Positions 1 to 6,989 are shown, numbered from the stretch's first letter. The stretch: DNA of 7,678 bases from Ascidiaceihabitans sp047624005 (GCA_047624005.1 JBLHPE010000123.1:1-7678); one strand, 5' to 3'. The notes: generated from the letters alone by a model not told the origin. Program-made: numbers and translations.

Positions 1-123
1 GAGATCAACATCCTTGCGCCCGAAGGGGCCGAAATTTCCTCGGAAATGAACCGGGTGGTCTTTGATCCGGCTGGCATCAACATCTATTCAGATAGCTGGC
101 GTGTTGCGCCGAAGGTGGCTTGA
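1..123 (+). CDS. glpT: Glycerol ABC transporter ATP-binding protein, C-terminal end (partial)
   Basis: The window opens inside a reading frame that runs from base 1 to a TGA at 121-123 and encodes 40 residues ending IYSDSWRVAPKVA. No catalytic part of the ATPase is visible. The stretch ILAPEGAEISSEMNRVVFDP resembles the C-terminal TOBE-like end of MalK/UgpC-type sugar and polyol ABC ATPases. The assignment rests mainly on position: in rhizobial and roseobacter glycerol operons (glpSTPQUV) the second ATPase, GlpT, directly precedes permease GlpP. It would hydrolyse ATP on the cytoplasmic face of the GlpP/GlpQ permease. Its stop is one base before the glpP start, so translation is probably coupled. 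The alternative is the other ATPase, GlpS, if the gene order differs. Confidence 0.75.
   Translation, partial: EINILAPEGAEISSEMNRVVFDPAGINIYSDSWRVAPKVA
112..118 (+). promoter_or_regulatory. Ribosome binding site deciding the glpP start
   Basis: AAGGTGG ends six bases before the ATG at 125. This supports ATG 125 over an upstream in-frame start at 62, which would overlap the ATPase gene by 62 bases and add 21 residues with no permease-like character. Confidence 0.7.
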
Positions 124-124
124 A

Positions 125-997
125 ATGAACAAGACCGTAAATCAAAAGGCATGGTTCCTTATCCTGCCGGTTCTTTTGCTTGTCGCCTTTTCCGCAGTCA
201 TCCCGTTGATGACTGTTGTGAATTATTCTGTCCAAGACACCTTTGGGAACAACAAGTTCTTCTGGGTCGGGCTTGAGTGGTTTGAGGAAATGTTAGCCTC
301 TGAACGGATGTGGGACGCACTGGGCCGCCAGATCACTTTTTCCGCGATCATCTTGGCCATCGAAATCCCGCTGGGCGTCTTCATCGCCTTGAACATGCCA
401 AAGAAGGGGTTTTGGGCCTCGCTTTGCCTTGTGCTTATGTCCCTGCCCCTGCTCATACCGTGGAATGTTGTGGGCACGATTTGGCAGATTTTTGGACGCG
501 TCGATATTGGACTGTTGGGCTACATGCTGTCCGCCATGGGCATTGATTACAACTATACCCAAGATTTCTACGCCGCATGGATCACCGTTATTGTGATGGA
601 TGTTTGGCACTGGACGTCTCTTGTGGCGCTGTTGGCCTATGCTGGCCTTCAATCAATTCCGGATGCATATTATCAAGCTGCCAAAATTGATCAGGCCAGC
701 CGCTTTAGCGTGTTCCGCTTTATCGAACTTCCCAAAATCATGGGGGTTTTGATGATCGCGATCCTGCTGCGTTTCATGGACAGCTTCATGATTTACACTG
801 AACCCTTTGTAGTCACAGGTGGCGGCCCCGGCAACTCGACCACGTTCTTGTCAATCGATCTGGTGAAGATGGCGTTGGGGCAGTTTGACCTTGGCCCTGC
901 AGCCGCCTTTTCGATCATGTATTACCTTGTGATCCTGTTGGTGTCTTACGTGTTCTACACCGTGATGACGAACCTCGACAAAAGGGATGGTCACTGA
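125..997 (+). CDS. glpP: Glycerol ABC transporter permease GlpP
   Basis: This encodes a 290-residue inner-membrane permease of the MalF/UgpA (binding-protein-dependent transport) family, the usual length for the family. Hydrophobic segments lie at about residues 10-32, 68-90, 97-122, 150-172, 205-222 and 262-281, consistent with six membrane spans. The cytoplasmic EAA loop, which docks onto the ATPase, is seen at about 173-203 (AGLQSIPDAYYQAAKIDQAS followed by FRFIELP). A TGGGPGNSTTFL stretch at 231-242, typical of MalF-like permeases, follows it. The gene starts one base after the ATPase stop and shares one base with glpQ (TGATG at 995-999). GlpP should form the membrane channel with GlpQ. 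Glycerol specificity is inferred from the whole operon, above all the adjacent DUF2160 gene, binding protein and glycerol kinase. Confidence 0.93.
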   Translation: MNKTVNQKAWFLILPVLLLVAFSAVIPLMTVVNYSVQDTFGNNKFFWVGLEWFEEMLASERMWDALGRQITFSAIILAIEIPLGVFIALNMPKKGFWASLCLVLMSLPLLIPWNVVGTIWQIFGRVDIGLLGYMLSAMGIDYNYTQDFYAAWITVIVMDVWHWTSLVALLAYAGLQSIPDAYYQAAKIDQASRFSVFRFIELPKIMGVLMIAILLRFMDSFMIYTEPFVVTGGGPGNSTTFLSIDLVKMALGQFDLGPAAAFSIMYYLVILLVSYVFYTVMTNLDKRDGH

Positions 998-1845
998 TGT
1001 CTGACTTTACAATTAACGCCCCAAAGCGGCGCTTTGGTTTGCCTAAGATCAAAGGCAACGCCATCGTCATGGGCCTCTATCTGCTGTTCTTGCTTTTGCC
1101 GATCTATTGGCTGGTGATGATGAGCCTCAAGACCAACTCGGAGATATTGAACAGCTTTACTTTATGGCCCCGCGATCTGACCTTTGACAATTATCTGACG
1201 ATCCTGACGGACGCGTCTTGGTACACAGGTTATCTAAATTCAATGTTATATGTGCTGATGAATATGGCCATTTCATTGGTTGTCGCGCTGCCCGCCGCTT
1301 ATGCCTTTAGCCGGTATTCGTTCATGGGTGACAAGCATCTGTTCTTTTGGTTACTCACCAACCGGATGGCACCACCTGCCGTTTTCGCCCTGCCCTTCTT
1401 TCAGCTTTATAGCTCGGTTGGTCTGTTCGACACGCATATCGCCGTGGCCTTGGCACATTGCCTTTTTAACGTGCCATTGGCGGTTTGGATCCTTGAGGGG
1501 TTCATGCGCGGTGTTCCAAAAGAGATCGATGAAACCGCCTATATCGACGGCTACTCATTCCCACGGTTCTTTTTGCAGATTTTCACGCCACTTGTGGCCT
1601 CTGGGATCGGCGTCACCGCGTTCTTCTTGTTTATGTTTTCTTGGGTCGAATTGCTGCTGAGCCGCACACTAACCTCCGTGAATGCCAAACCAATTGCTGC
1701 CACCATGACACGTACGGTTGGGGCGGCCGGTATCGACTGGGGCGTTCTGGCGGCGGCGGGGGTTCTGACGATCCTGCCGGGTGCCTTGGTTATCTATTTT
1801 GTCCGCAACTACATCGCCAAGGGCTTTGCCCTGGGTCGTGTTTAA
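997..1845 (+). CDS. glpQ: Glycerol ABC transporter permease GlpQ
   Basis: This encodes a 282-residue permease of the MalG/UgpE family, the second half of the transport channel. A basic N-terminus (PKRRFGLPKIKGN, 9-21) precedes the first span at about 23-43. Further hydrophobic stretches lie near 80-105, 115-137, 145-165, 197-220 and 248-268. The EAA loop is at about 167-199 (EGFMRGVPKEIDETAYIDGY then FFLQIFTPL), with the usual Asp-Gly pair at 184-185. The ATG overlaps the glpP stop by one base, and AAGGGA at 982-987 inside glpP is a suitable ribosome site. This arrangement fits coupled, near-equal synthesis of the two permeases. This GlpQ is a permease and is unrelated to the E. coli glycerophosphodiesterase of the same name. 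Confidence 0.93.
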   Translation: MSDFTINAPKRRFGLPKIKGNAIVMGLYLLFLLLPIYWLVMMSLKTNSEILNSFTLWPRDLTFDNYLTILTDASWYTGYLNSMLYVLMNMAISLVVALPAAYAFSRYSFMGDKHLFFWLLTNRMAPPAVFALPFFQLYSSVGLFDTHIAVALAHCLFNVPLAVWILEGFMRGVPKEIDETAYIDGYSFPRFFLQIFTPLVASGIGVTAFFLFMFSWVELLLSRTLTSVNAKPIAATMTRTVGAAGIDWGVLAAAGVLTILPGALVIYFVRNYIAKGFALGRV

Positions 1846-1865
1846 AAACGAAGAGGGAAAAATCA

Positions 1866-2138
1866 ATGGAATGGATGGCATGGACCGGACCGACCGCTGT
1901 TTTCTTCGCAATTATTGCGGCAACGCTGGTCACCTTCACGGTGCTGGCAATCAAATTTCCTGAAACACCACGCACTGGTGTTCTTGGGACCGAAACGACG
2001 CGGGGTGACAGGTTGTTCATCACGCTACTGGGTTCGGCCTTTATCAATTTGGCTTGGCTTGGAATGCTCAGCGCGCCCCAATGGGGTGCCCTGATCGTAT
2101 GTCTCTTTTACGCCATAGCGGTATTTCGCTGGGTTTGA
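1866..2138 (+). CDS. glpU: Small DUF2160-type membrane protein of the glycerol transporter
   Basis: This encodes a 90-residue protein, MEWMAWTGPTAVFFAIIAAT onward, with hydrophobic segments at about 8-30, 50-70 and 73-88. The loop between the first two holds FPETPRTGVLGTETTRGDRL (31-50), charged and probably exposed. Sequence, size and place between the GlpQ permease and the binding protein match the DUF2160 small integral membrane proteins that accompany alphaproteobacterial glycerol transporters, where the gene is called glpU. Its biochemical role is not established; a permease accessory subunit or a facilitator-like role is inference. A ribosome site, AGAGGGA (1852-1858), lies seven bases before the ATG. 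The gap after glpQ is 20 bases, so it belongs to the operon. An upstream in-frame start at 1641, inside glpQ, would only add out-of-frame translation of glpQ. Confidence 0.85.
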   Translation: MEWMAWTGPTAVFFAIIAATLVTFTVLAIKFPETPRTGVLGTETTRGDRLFITLLGSAFINLAWLGMLSAPQWGALIVCLFYAIAVFRWV

Positions 2139-2213
2139 AGGAAGACACTGTGGGGTGGCCTGGATTGCAAGATCAGGCTGTCTCGAATGTTCTATTTTTA
2201 GGGAGGAACTAAA
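2139..2213 (+). promoter_or_regulatory. glpU-glpV intergenic region with strong ribosome site
   Basis: These 75 bases are the longest gap inside the transporter part of the operon. AGGGAGGA (2200-2207), six bases before the glpV ATG, is the strongest ribosome site in the window and fits the need for excess binding protein over membrane subunits. A weak hairpin is possible (GCCTG 2158-2162 with CAGGC 2174-2178, an 11-base loop). It might mark a processing point or an internal promoter, but I see no convincing -35/-10 pair. Confidence 0.5.
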
Positions 2214-3935
2214 ATGAACTTGCGACTAAAAGGAACGACAGCGATAGGCCTTGCAGCTTGTTTGCTTGCAGTTCCCGCGTTCGCCGACATGAATGCCGCA
2301 AAGGCATTCCTTGATAGCGAAATCGGGGATCTATCGACACTGTCACGTGCGGATCAAGAAGCTGAACTTCAGTTTTTTGTCGACGCGGCAACACCATACG
2401 TTGGTATGTCGATCAATGTTGTGTCCGAGACAATTGGTACTCACACGTACGAGTCCACCGTCTTGGCACCAGCATTTGAAGCCATCACAGGTATCAAGGT
2501 CACCCATGACTTGATCGGTGAAGGCGACGTTGTTGAGAAACTGCAGACACAAATGCAGTCGGGCGAAAACATCTATGACGCCTACATCAACGACTCAGAT
2601 TTGATCGGGACGCACTGGCGCTATCAACAAGCACGTAACCTGACCGACTGGATGGCTGGCGAAGGTGCTGGCGTAACCAATCCCAATCTTGACCTGGAAG
2701 ACTTCATTGGTCTTTCGTTCACGACGGGTCCGGATGGCAAAATCTATCAATTGCCTGACCAACAATTCGCGAACCTTTATTGGTTCCGCTATGATTGGTT
2801 CAACGACGAGATCAACAAGGCGGACTTCAAAGCGAAGTACGGTTATGATCTGGGCGTTCCTGTGAACTGGACAGCATACGAAGACATCGCAGAATTCTTC
2901 ACTGGCCGTGACTTGTCACGCATGGGTGTTGATGGCGACGTGTTTGGCAACATGGACTACGGCAAAAAGGACCCATCCTTGGGCTGGCGCTATACTGATG
3001 CGTGGCTGTCCATGGCTGGAGCTGGAGACAAGGGCGAGCCAAATGGCCTGCCTGTTGACGAATGGGGCATCCGCGTCAATGAAAAGTCACAACCAGTTGG
3101 ATCATGTGTCGCCCGTGGCGGTGCCACAAACGGCCCAGCCGCAGTCTATGCTGTGACCAAAGCAATCGAATGGCTTGAGAAATACTCACCGCCTGCCGCT
3201 GCTGGTATGACATTCTCTGAAGCAGGTCCAATTCCTGCCCAAGGCAACGTCGCACAGCAAATGTTCTGGTACACTGCGTTCACAGCAGCATCAATCGAAC
3301 CAGATCTGCCTGTTATGAACGAAGATGGTACGCCAAAATGGCGTATGGCACCATCACCACACGGGGCATATTGGTCTGAAGGCACTAAAATCGGCTATCA
3401 AGATGCCGGTTCTTGGACACTGATGGAATCTACACCTGTAGATCGTGCTCAGGCTGCGTGGCTTTATGCGCAGTTTGTCACATCCAAAACTGTGGACGTG
3501 AAGAAAAGCCATGTTGGTCTGACATTCATTCGTGAATCAACGATCCAACACGAAAGCTTCACAGAGCGGGCACCAAAACTGGGTGGTTTGATCGAATTCT
3601 ATCGTTCACCTGCACGGGTTCAGTGGTCACCAACAGGTACCAACGTGCCTGACTATCCAAAGCTGGCGCAATTGTGGTGGCAGAACATCGGCGACGCAAT
3701 GTCCGGTGCAAAGACCCCACAAGAGGCACTTGATACGCTTTGCGCTGATCAGGAAAAAGTCATGATCCGTCTAGAGCGTGCTGGTGTTCAAGGTGACATT
3801 GGTCCGGTTATGAATGACGAAAGTGACCCGTCTTTCTGGCTCAACCAACCAGGTTCGCCTAAAGCCAAATTGGCGAACGAAGACGAAACTCCAGTCACGA
3901 TCGCTTATGACGAGCTGATCAAATCTTGGAACTAA
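2214..3935 (+). CDS. glpV: Periplasmic glycerol-binding protein GlpV
   Basis: This encodes a 573-residue extracellular solute-binding protein (family 1 type) that captures substrate in the periplasm and delivers it to GlpP/GlpQ. The N-terminus is a clear Sec signal peptide: basic MNLRLK, a hydrophobic core at 8-20 and a cleavage site PAFA|D after residue 24, leaving about 549 mature residues. It has no lipobox Cys, so it is soluble rather than lipid-anchored. The body is rich in aromatic residues (YWFRYDWF 189-196, WRYTDAW 258-264, FWYTAF 351-356), as is common in polyol and sugar binders. Two Cys remain in the mature chain, C298 and C510, and could form a disulfide. The length exceeds the usual 400-450 of this superfamily but fits the long GlpV-type subgroup. 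Glycerol as ligand is inferred from the downstream glpK and the DUF2160 neighbour; a related polyol is possible. Confidence 0.92.
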   Translation: MNLRLKGTTAIGLAACLLAVPAFADMNAAKAFLDSEIGDLSTLSRADQEAELQFFVDAATPYVGMSINVVSETIGTHTYESTVLAPAFEAITGIKVTHDLIGEGDVVEKLQTQMQSGENIYDAYINDSDLIGTHWRYQQARNLTDWMAGEGAGVTNPNLDLEDFIGLSFTTGPDGKIYQLPDQQFANLYWFRYDWFNDEINKADFKAKYGYDLGVPVNWTAYEDIAEFFTGRDLSRMGVDGDVFGNMDYGKKDPSLGWRYTDAWLSMAGAGDKGEPNGLPVDEWGIRVNEKSQPVGSCVARGGATNGPAAVYAVTKAIEWLEKYSPPAAAGMTFSEAGPIPAQGNVAQQMFWYTAFTAASIEPDLPVMNEDGTPKWRMAPSPHGAYWSEGTKIGYQDAGSWTLMESTPVDRAQAAWLYAQFVTSKTVDVKKSHVGLTFIRESTIQHESFTERAPKLGGLIEFYRSPARVQWSPTGTNVPDYPKLAQLWWQNIGDAMSGAKTPQEALDTLCADQEKVMIRLERAGVQGDIGPVMNDESDPSFWLNQPGSPKAKLANEDETPVTIAYDELIKSWN

Positions 3936-3942
3936 GCTAACC

Positions 3943-3983
3943 ATCTGGGGCCACAGCGTTGGCCCCAGATACGCTGCCTTTTT
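3943..3983 (+). terminator. Hairpin between glpV and glpK (attenuator or partial terminator)
   Basis: ATCTGGGGCCA (3943-3953) and TGGCCCCAGAT (3960-3970) form a perfect 11-bp stem with a six-base loop, CAGCGT, starting seven bases after the glpV stop. A run of five T (3979-3983) follows, but eight bases after the stem rather than directly, so it is not a textbook intrinsic terminator. The same-strand gene glpK starts 28 bases later. The likely role is a 3' end that protects the glpV message, or partial termination lowering glpK expression; both are inference. Confidence 0.65.
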
Positions 3984-3988
3984 GGTGC

Positions 3989-3999
3989 TACGTAACGTA
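3989..3999. repeat. Short palindrome upstream of glpK
   Basis: TACGTAACGTA is a perfect 5+1+5 inverted repeat ending 12 bases before the glpK ATG. It could be an operator half-site pair or chance. No matching second copy was noticed in the window. Confidence 0.2.
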
Positions 4000-4011
4000 T
4001 TGGGCCACCCC

Positions 4012-5499
4012 ATGACTTGTATTCTGGCAATCGATCAGGGCACGACATCAACCCGTGCGATCTTGTTTGATGAGGACATGGCTGTAATGGCCCAAGACCA
4101 GGCAGAATTCACACAACATTTTCCGCAATCTGGATGGGTCGAACACGACCCCCAAGACCTGTGGGATACAACGCTATCCACTTGCCGTGCAGCAATAGCA
4201 CAGGCCCAAGAAATCCCTGCCCAAATAGCGGCAATAGGTATTACAAATCAGCGCGAGACGGTGGTTGTTTGGGATAAGGCGACGGGCCAGCCCATTCACA
4301 ACGCAATCGTTTGGCAAGACCGTCGTACAGCCGATCAATGTCATGATCTACGAGGTGCAGGCCACGAGCCAATGATAACGGCACGCACAGGTCTTCTGAT
4401 TGATCCGTATTTTTCCAGCACCAAACTCAAATGGATTTTGGATCATATTGAGGGTGCGCGCGATCGCGCTAAAAAAGACGAACTGTTGTTTGGAACGGTT
4501 GATAGCTTTTTGATCTGGAAACTGACGGGTGGGGCCGTTCATGCAACCGATGCAACCAATGCGGCCCGTACGATGCTTTATGACATCCATAAAGGACGTT
4601 GGAGCCAGACAATTTGCGATCTTCTTGATATCCCGATGCAGATGCTTCCTGAAGTCAAAGATTGCGCGGCGGATTTTGGTCGGACAAAGCCAGAAATCTT
4701 CGGCCAACCAATCCCGATTAACGGGGTCGCAGGCGACCAGCAGGCTGCTACAGTTGGTCAGGCCTGCTTTTCGCCGGGCATGATGAAATCAACCTATGGA
4801 ACCGGATGTTTTGCACTTCTGAATACTGGCTATACGCCTGTTGTCTCGCAAAACAGGTTGCTCACAACCATCGCCTATCAACTAAACGGCAAGCCAACCT
4901 ATGCGCTTGAAGGGTCGATCTTTGTCGCGGGGGCCGTTGTACAATGGCTCCGCGATGGGCTGCAAATTATCGGAAACGCAGCCGAGGCACAAACACTTGC
5001 CGAACAAGCAGATCCGCATCAAGACGTTGTGATTGTGCCCGCTTTTGTAGGGCTGGGCGCACCCTATTGGGACGCGGACTGCCGTGGTGCCACCTTCGGT
5101 TTGACCCGCAACACTGGCCCCGCTGAATTGGCCAAAGCAGCGCTTGAAAGCGTTGGCTACCAAACGCGAGATTTGCTGGAGGCCATGTCGGCAGACTGGA
5201 AAGTCACCGGCATACAGCCTACCCTACGCGTCGATGGAGGTATGTGTGCGAACAATTGGGCAATGCAGTTTCTATCAGACATTATTGACGCGCCAGTAGA
5301 TCGGCCCGTGATCCGTGAAACAACGGCCCTTGGCGTAGCGTGGTTGGCGGGAATGCATGCCGGTGTTTATCCCGATCAAAAGGGGTTTTCTACGTGGTGG
5401 GCACGCGAAACACAGTTCGTACCACAGATGGATGCAGCCCTTCGTCAAACAAAATATGCGCGCTGGCAAAAAGCAGTCGCAGCAACCATGAGCTTTTGA
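4012..5499 (+). CDS. glpK: Glycerol kinase GlpK
   Basis: This encodes a 495-residue FGGY-family kinase, a typical length, converting glycerol and ATP to sn-glycerol 3-phosphate in the cytoplasm and so trapping imported glycerol. The phosphate-binding loop DQGTTSTRAILFD is at 8-20. ITNQRE (77-82), NAIVWQ (97-102), DPYFSSTKLKWILDH (131-145), GTVDSFLIWKLTGG (161-174), GVAGDQQAA (238-246), YGTGCFALLNTG (262-273) and LRVDGG (405-410) follow in order. Glycerol-contacting residues known from E. coli GlpK all have equivalents: R81, E82, W101, Y133, D242 and F267. The fructose-1,6-bisphosphate loop GGTR of the E. coli enzyme is missing near 227-234. ATG 4012 is chosen because residue 3 begins the first strand of the fold; a TTG at 3982 would overlap the upstream T-run. 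The ribosome site is poor, with no purine-rich run before the ATG, suggesting modest translation. Confidence 0.97.
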   Translation: MTCILAIDQGTTSTRAILFDEDMAVMAQDQAEFTQHFPQSGWVEHDPQDLWDTTLSTCRAAIAQAQEIPAQIAAIGITNQRETVVVWDKATGQPIHNAIVWQDRRTADQCHDLRGAGHEPMITARTGLLIDPYFSSTKLKWILDHIEGARDRAKKDELLFGTVDSFLIWKLTGGAVHATDATNAARTMLYDIHKGRWSQTICDLLDIPMQMLPEVKDCAADFGRTKPEIFGQPIPINGVAGDQQAATVGQACFSPGMMKSTYGTGCFALLNTGYTPVVSQNRLLTTIAYQLNGKPTYALEGSIFVAGAVVQWLRDGLQIIGNAAEAQTLAEQADPHQDVVIVPAFVGLGAPYWDADCRGATFGLTRNTGPAELAKAALESVGYQTRDLLEAMSADWKVTGIQPTLRVDGGMCANNWAMQFLSDIIDAPVDRPVIRETTALGVAWLAGMHAGVYPDQKGFSTWWARETQFVPQMDAALRQTKYARWQKAVAATMSF

Positions 5500-5538
5500 A
5501 GCGCAAGAATGTTCCCCCCAAAATAAGGCCAAAGCGTT

Positions 5539-6681
5539 ATGTTCTCATTTTCAAGCCCACAAACAATCCACTTTGGCCGCGGACAATGCCAACAAACGGT
5601 GGCCTTGGCCTCGCAATTTGGAAATACGGTTCTTTTGGTCCACGGCGCGAACGTCAAAAGGGCACAGTGGCTCATAACCTCATGCACCGAAGCAGGGCTT
5701 ACAACACACACCATCGCTTGCAAAAACGAGCCGTCCTTGCCCGATTTAGAGCTCGCATTGGCGCATATGAACGGCTGTCGACCTGATGTCGTAGTTGCCC
5801 TTGGTGGCGGGTCTGTCATGGACTTTGCCAAGGCTCTTGCTGCGCTTATTCCCTGCGATGGACCGCCCATCGACTATCTTGAAGTGGTAGGAAACGGACG
5901 TGCCTTAGAGCACCCACCCGTCCCAATGATCGCTATTCCCACCACGGCGGGAACTGGCGCTGAAGTGACCAAGAATGCTGTGATTTCGGTGCCCGACCGC
6001 GGCCTAAAGGTCAGCCTGCGGGATCCACGCATGATCCCGCAGGTCGCCATCGTAGACCCAAGTTTGATGCAAGGTGCCCCAAAACATGTGGCCCTCTGCG
6101 CTGGGTTGGATGCCGTGACACAAGTCATCGAGCCTTATCTGTCTGCCAAAGCAAACCCGATGACTGATGCGCTTTGTTATGCGGCGATATCTGAAGGTCT
6201 CAGAGTGTTGCGCGATGTGGTCGAGAAGGATTGTTCCGACGGTTGGGACGTTTTGGCATGGGTCAGTACGTGTGGTGGATTAGCCTTAGCCAATGCTGGG
6301 CTCGGGGCGGTACACGGATTGGCGGGGGTGATCGGTGGCAAAACGAACGCGCCGCATGGCGAAATCTGCGGGGCACTGCTTCCTACGGTTCTAGAAGCAC
6401 ATCTTTGTAACACTCAAACCGATACAGTCATTCACACCAAGTTGACTTGGGTGATTGGGCAGATCGATATCTTTTTTGGTCGAACGATAGAAGGTGCGGG
6501 GCTCGTTGGGCTGCAGGGGTGGTCAAAGGACATGGGTCTGCGAGGGCTAGGCGGTTTGGGTGTCATGTCGGAAGATTATCAAGATATTGCAATAGCTGCG
6601 GCAGGAACCTCATCAATGAAGGGCAACCCATACTTAATGTCGGAGGCGATGCTAATGGAACTTTTAGAATCTGCGGGTTAG
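5539..6681 (+). CDS. Iron-type (group III) alcohol dehydrogenase
   Basis: This encodes a 380-residue NAD(P)-dependent dehydrogenase of the Fe-ADH family, the normal length. The N-terminal nucleotide domain has GGGSVMDFAK (89-98) and TTAGTGAEVT (135-144). The C-terminal helical metal domain has GLDAVTQVIEPYLS (189-202), GAVHGLAGVIGG (256-267) and APHGEICGALLP (271-282). The tail SSMKGNP (358-364) is typical of the family. Metal ligands expected from FucO-like enzymes are Asp, His, His, His; here they read D191, Q195, H259 and H273, so the second is Gln. The start has a weak TAAGG (5524-5528) ten bases ahead. The gene lies 39 bases after glpK on the same strand with no terminator between, so co-transcription is likely. 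Oxidation of glycerol or another small alcohol or polyol is inference; the substrate cannot be read from sequence. Confidence 0.92.
   Translation: MFSFSSPQTIHFGRGQCQQTVALASQFGNTVLLVHGANVKRAQWLITSCTEAGLTTHTIACKNEPSLPDLELALAHMNGCRPDVVVALGGGSVMDFAKALAALIPCDGPPIDYLEVVGNGRALEHPPVPMIAIPTTAGTGAEVTKNAVISVPDRGLKVSLRDPRMIPQVAIVDPSLMQGAPKHVALCAGLDAVTQVIEPYLSAKANPMTDALCYAAISEGLRVLRDVVEKDCSDGWDVLAWVSTCGGLALANAGLGAVHGLAGVIGGKTNAPHGEICGALLPTVLEAHLCNTQTDTVIHTKLTWVIGQIDIFFGRTIEGAGLVGLQGWSKDMGLRGLGGLGVMSEDYQDIAIAAAGTSSMKGNPYLMSEAMLMELLESAG
6015..6043. repeat. Perfect inverted repeat inside the dehydrogenase gene
   Basis: CCTGCGGGATC (6015-6025) and GATCCCGCAGG (6033-6043) are exact reverse complements separated by seven bases. 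They span codons for about residues 159-169 of the dehydrogenase. There is no T-run behind the hairpin, so it is not a terminator. Confidence 0.6.
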
Positions 6682-6937
6682 GAACAATCGCTTCAGAAGT
6701 CATCAAACAAGATCCGCATGTTACTTCAGCGATAGAAAGGTTACACGCTCTTGATCCGAAGTTTCCAACATTCTGCGCTTCTCTGACTAGGCTGGACAAT
6801 GTACAGTTTGCTTAGAGCATTTTTGCCAAAAAACAAAATCTGCTTAGCCTTTTCGCTGTTATTTGTGCGAACCGTAGCATTCGTAATTGTGGGCTCGTTG
6901 GCTGCCGTTCTATACGGCTGAAAGGGTCACGTGCTTC

Positions 6938-6952
6938 CGAACGTCTGTTTCC
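6938..6952 (+). repeat. Possible third, degenerate copy of the GCAGCGAA-type repeat core
   Basis: CGAACGTCTGTTTCC resembles CGAAAGTCCGGTTTCC of the copy at 6979-7006, with two mismatches and one gap. It is short enough to be chance. Confidence 0.25.
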
Positions 6953-6970
6953 TAATACGGTGAAGCCAAG

Positions 6971-6989
6971 TTTCGCACTTGCAGCGAAA
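6971..6989. repeat. Small inverted repeat overlapping the repeat motif
   Basis: TTTCGC (6971-6976) and GCGAAA (6984-6989) form a perfect 6-bp stem with a seven-base loop. It covers the left edge of the repeat copy at 6979. The second copy at 7626 lacks a matching left arm, so the stem is not a conserved part of the motif. Confidence 0.3.

Noticed and set aside
62..124. Longer glpP start at 62
   Set aside because: It would overlap the ATPase gene by 62 bases, lacks a ribosome site and adds a non-conserved N-terminus; ATG 125 has AAGGTGG at good spacing.
3982..4011. Upstream TTG start for glpK
   Set aside because: It lies in the T-run after the hairpin, and the glycerol kinase fold begins right after the ATG at 4012.
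4458..4469. 12-bp palindrome GCGCGATCGCGC inside glpK
   Set aside because: It falls on codons for conserved-type residues ARDRA, is a single occurrence, and GCGATCGC-type words are easily produced by Arg/Ala codons.
4540..4562. Tandem ATGCAACC repeat in glpK
   Set aside because: It encodes the normal HATDATN motif region of glycerol kinases, so it is explained by the protein.
5340..5870. Open frames on both strands bridging the end of glpK and the start of the dehydrogenase
   Set aside because: They are out-of-frame or antisense to two strongly conserved genes, with implausible composition and no ribosome site.
6447..6815. Open frame overlapping and extending beyond the dehydrogenase gene
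   Set aside because: Most of it is a shadow of the dehydrogenase in another frame. The 45-codon extension after 6681 looks protein-like but has no recognisable motif or own start.
6904..6918. GCCGT/ACGGC hairpin after the dehydrogenase as terminator
   Set aside because: The stem has only five pairs and no T-run follows it.
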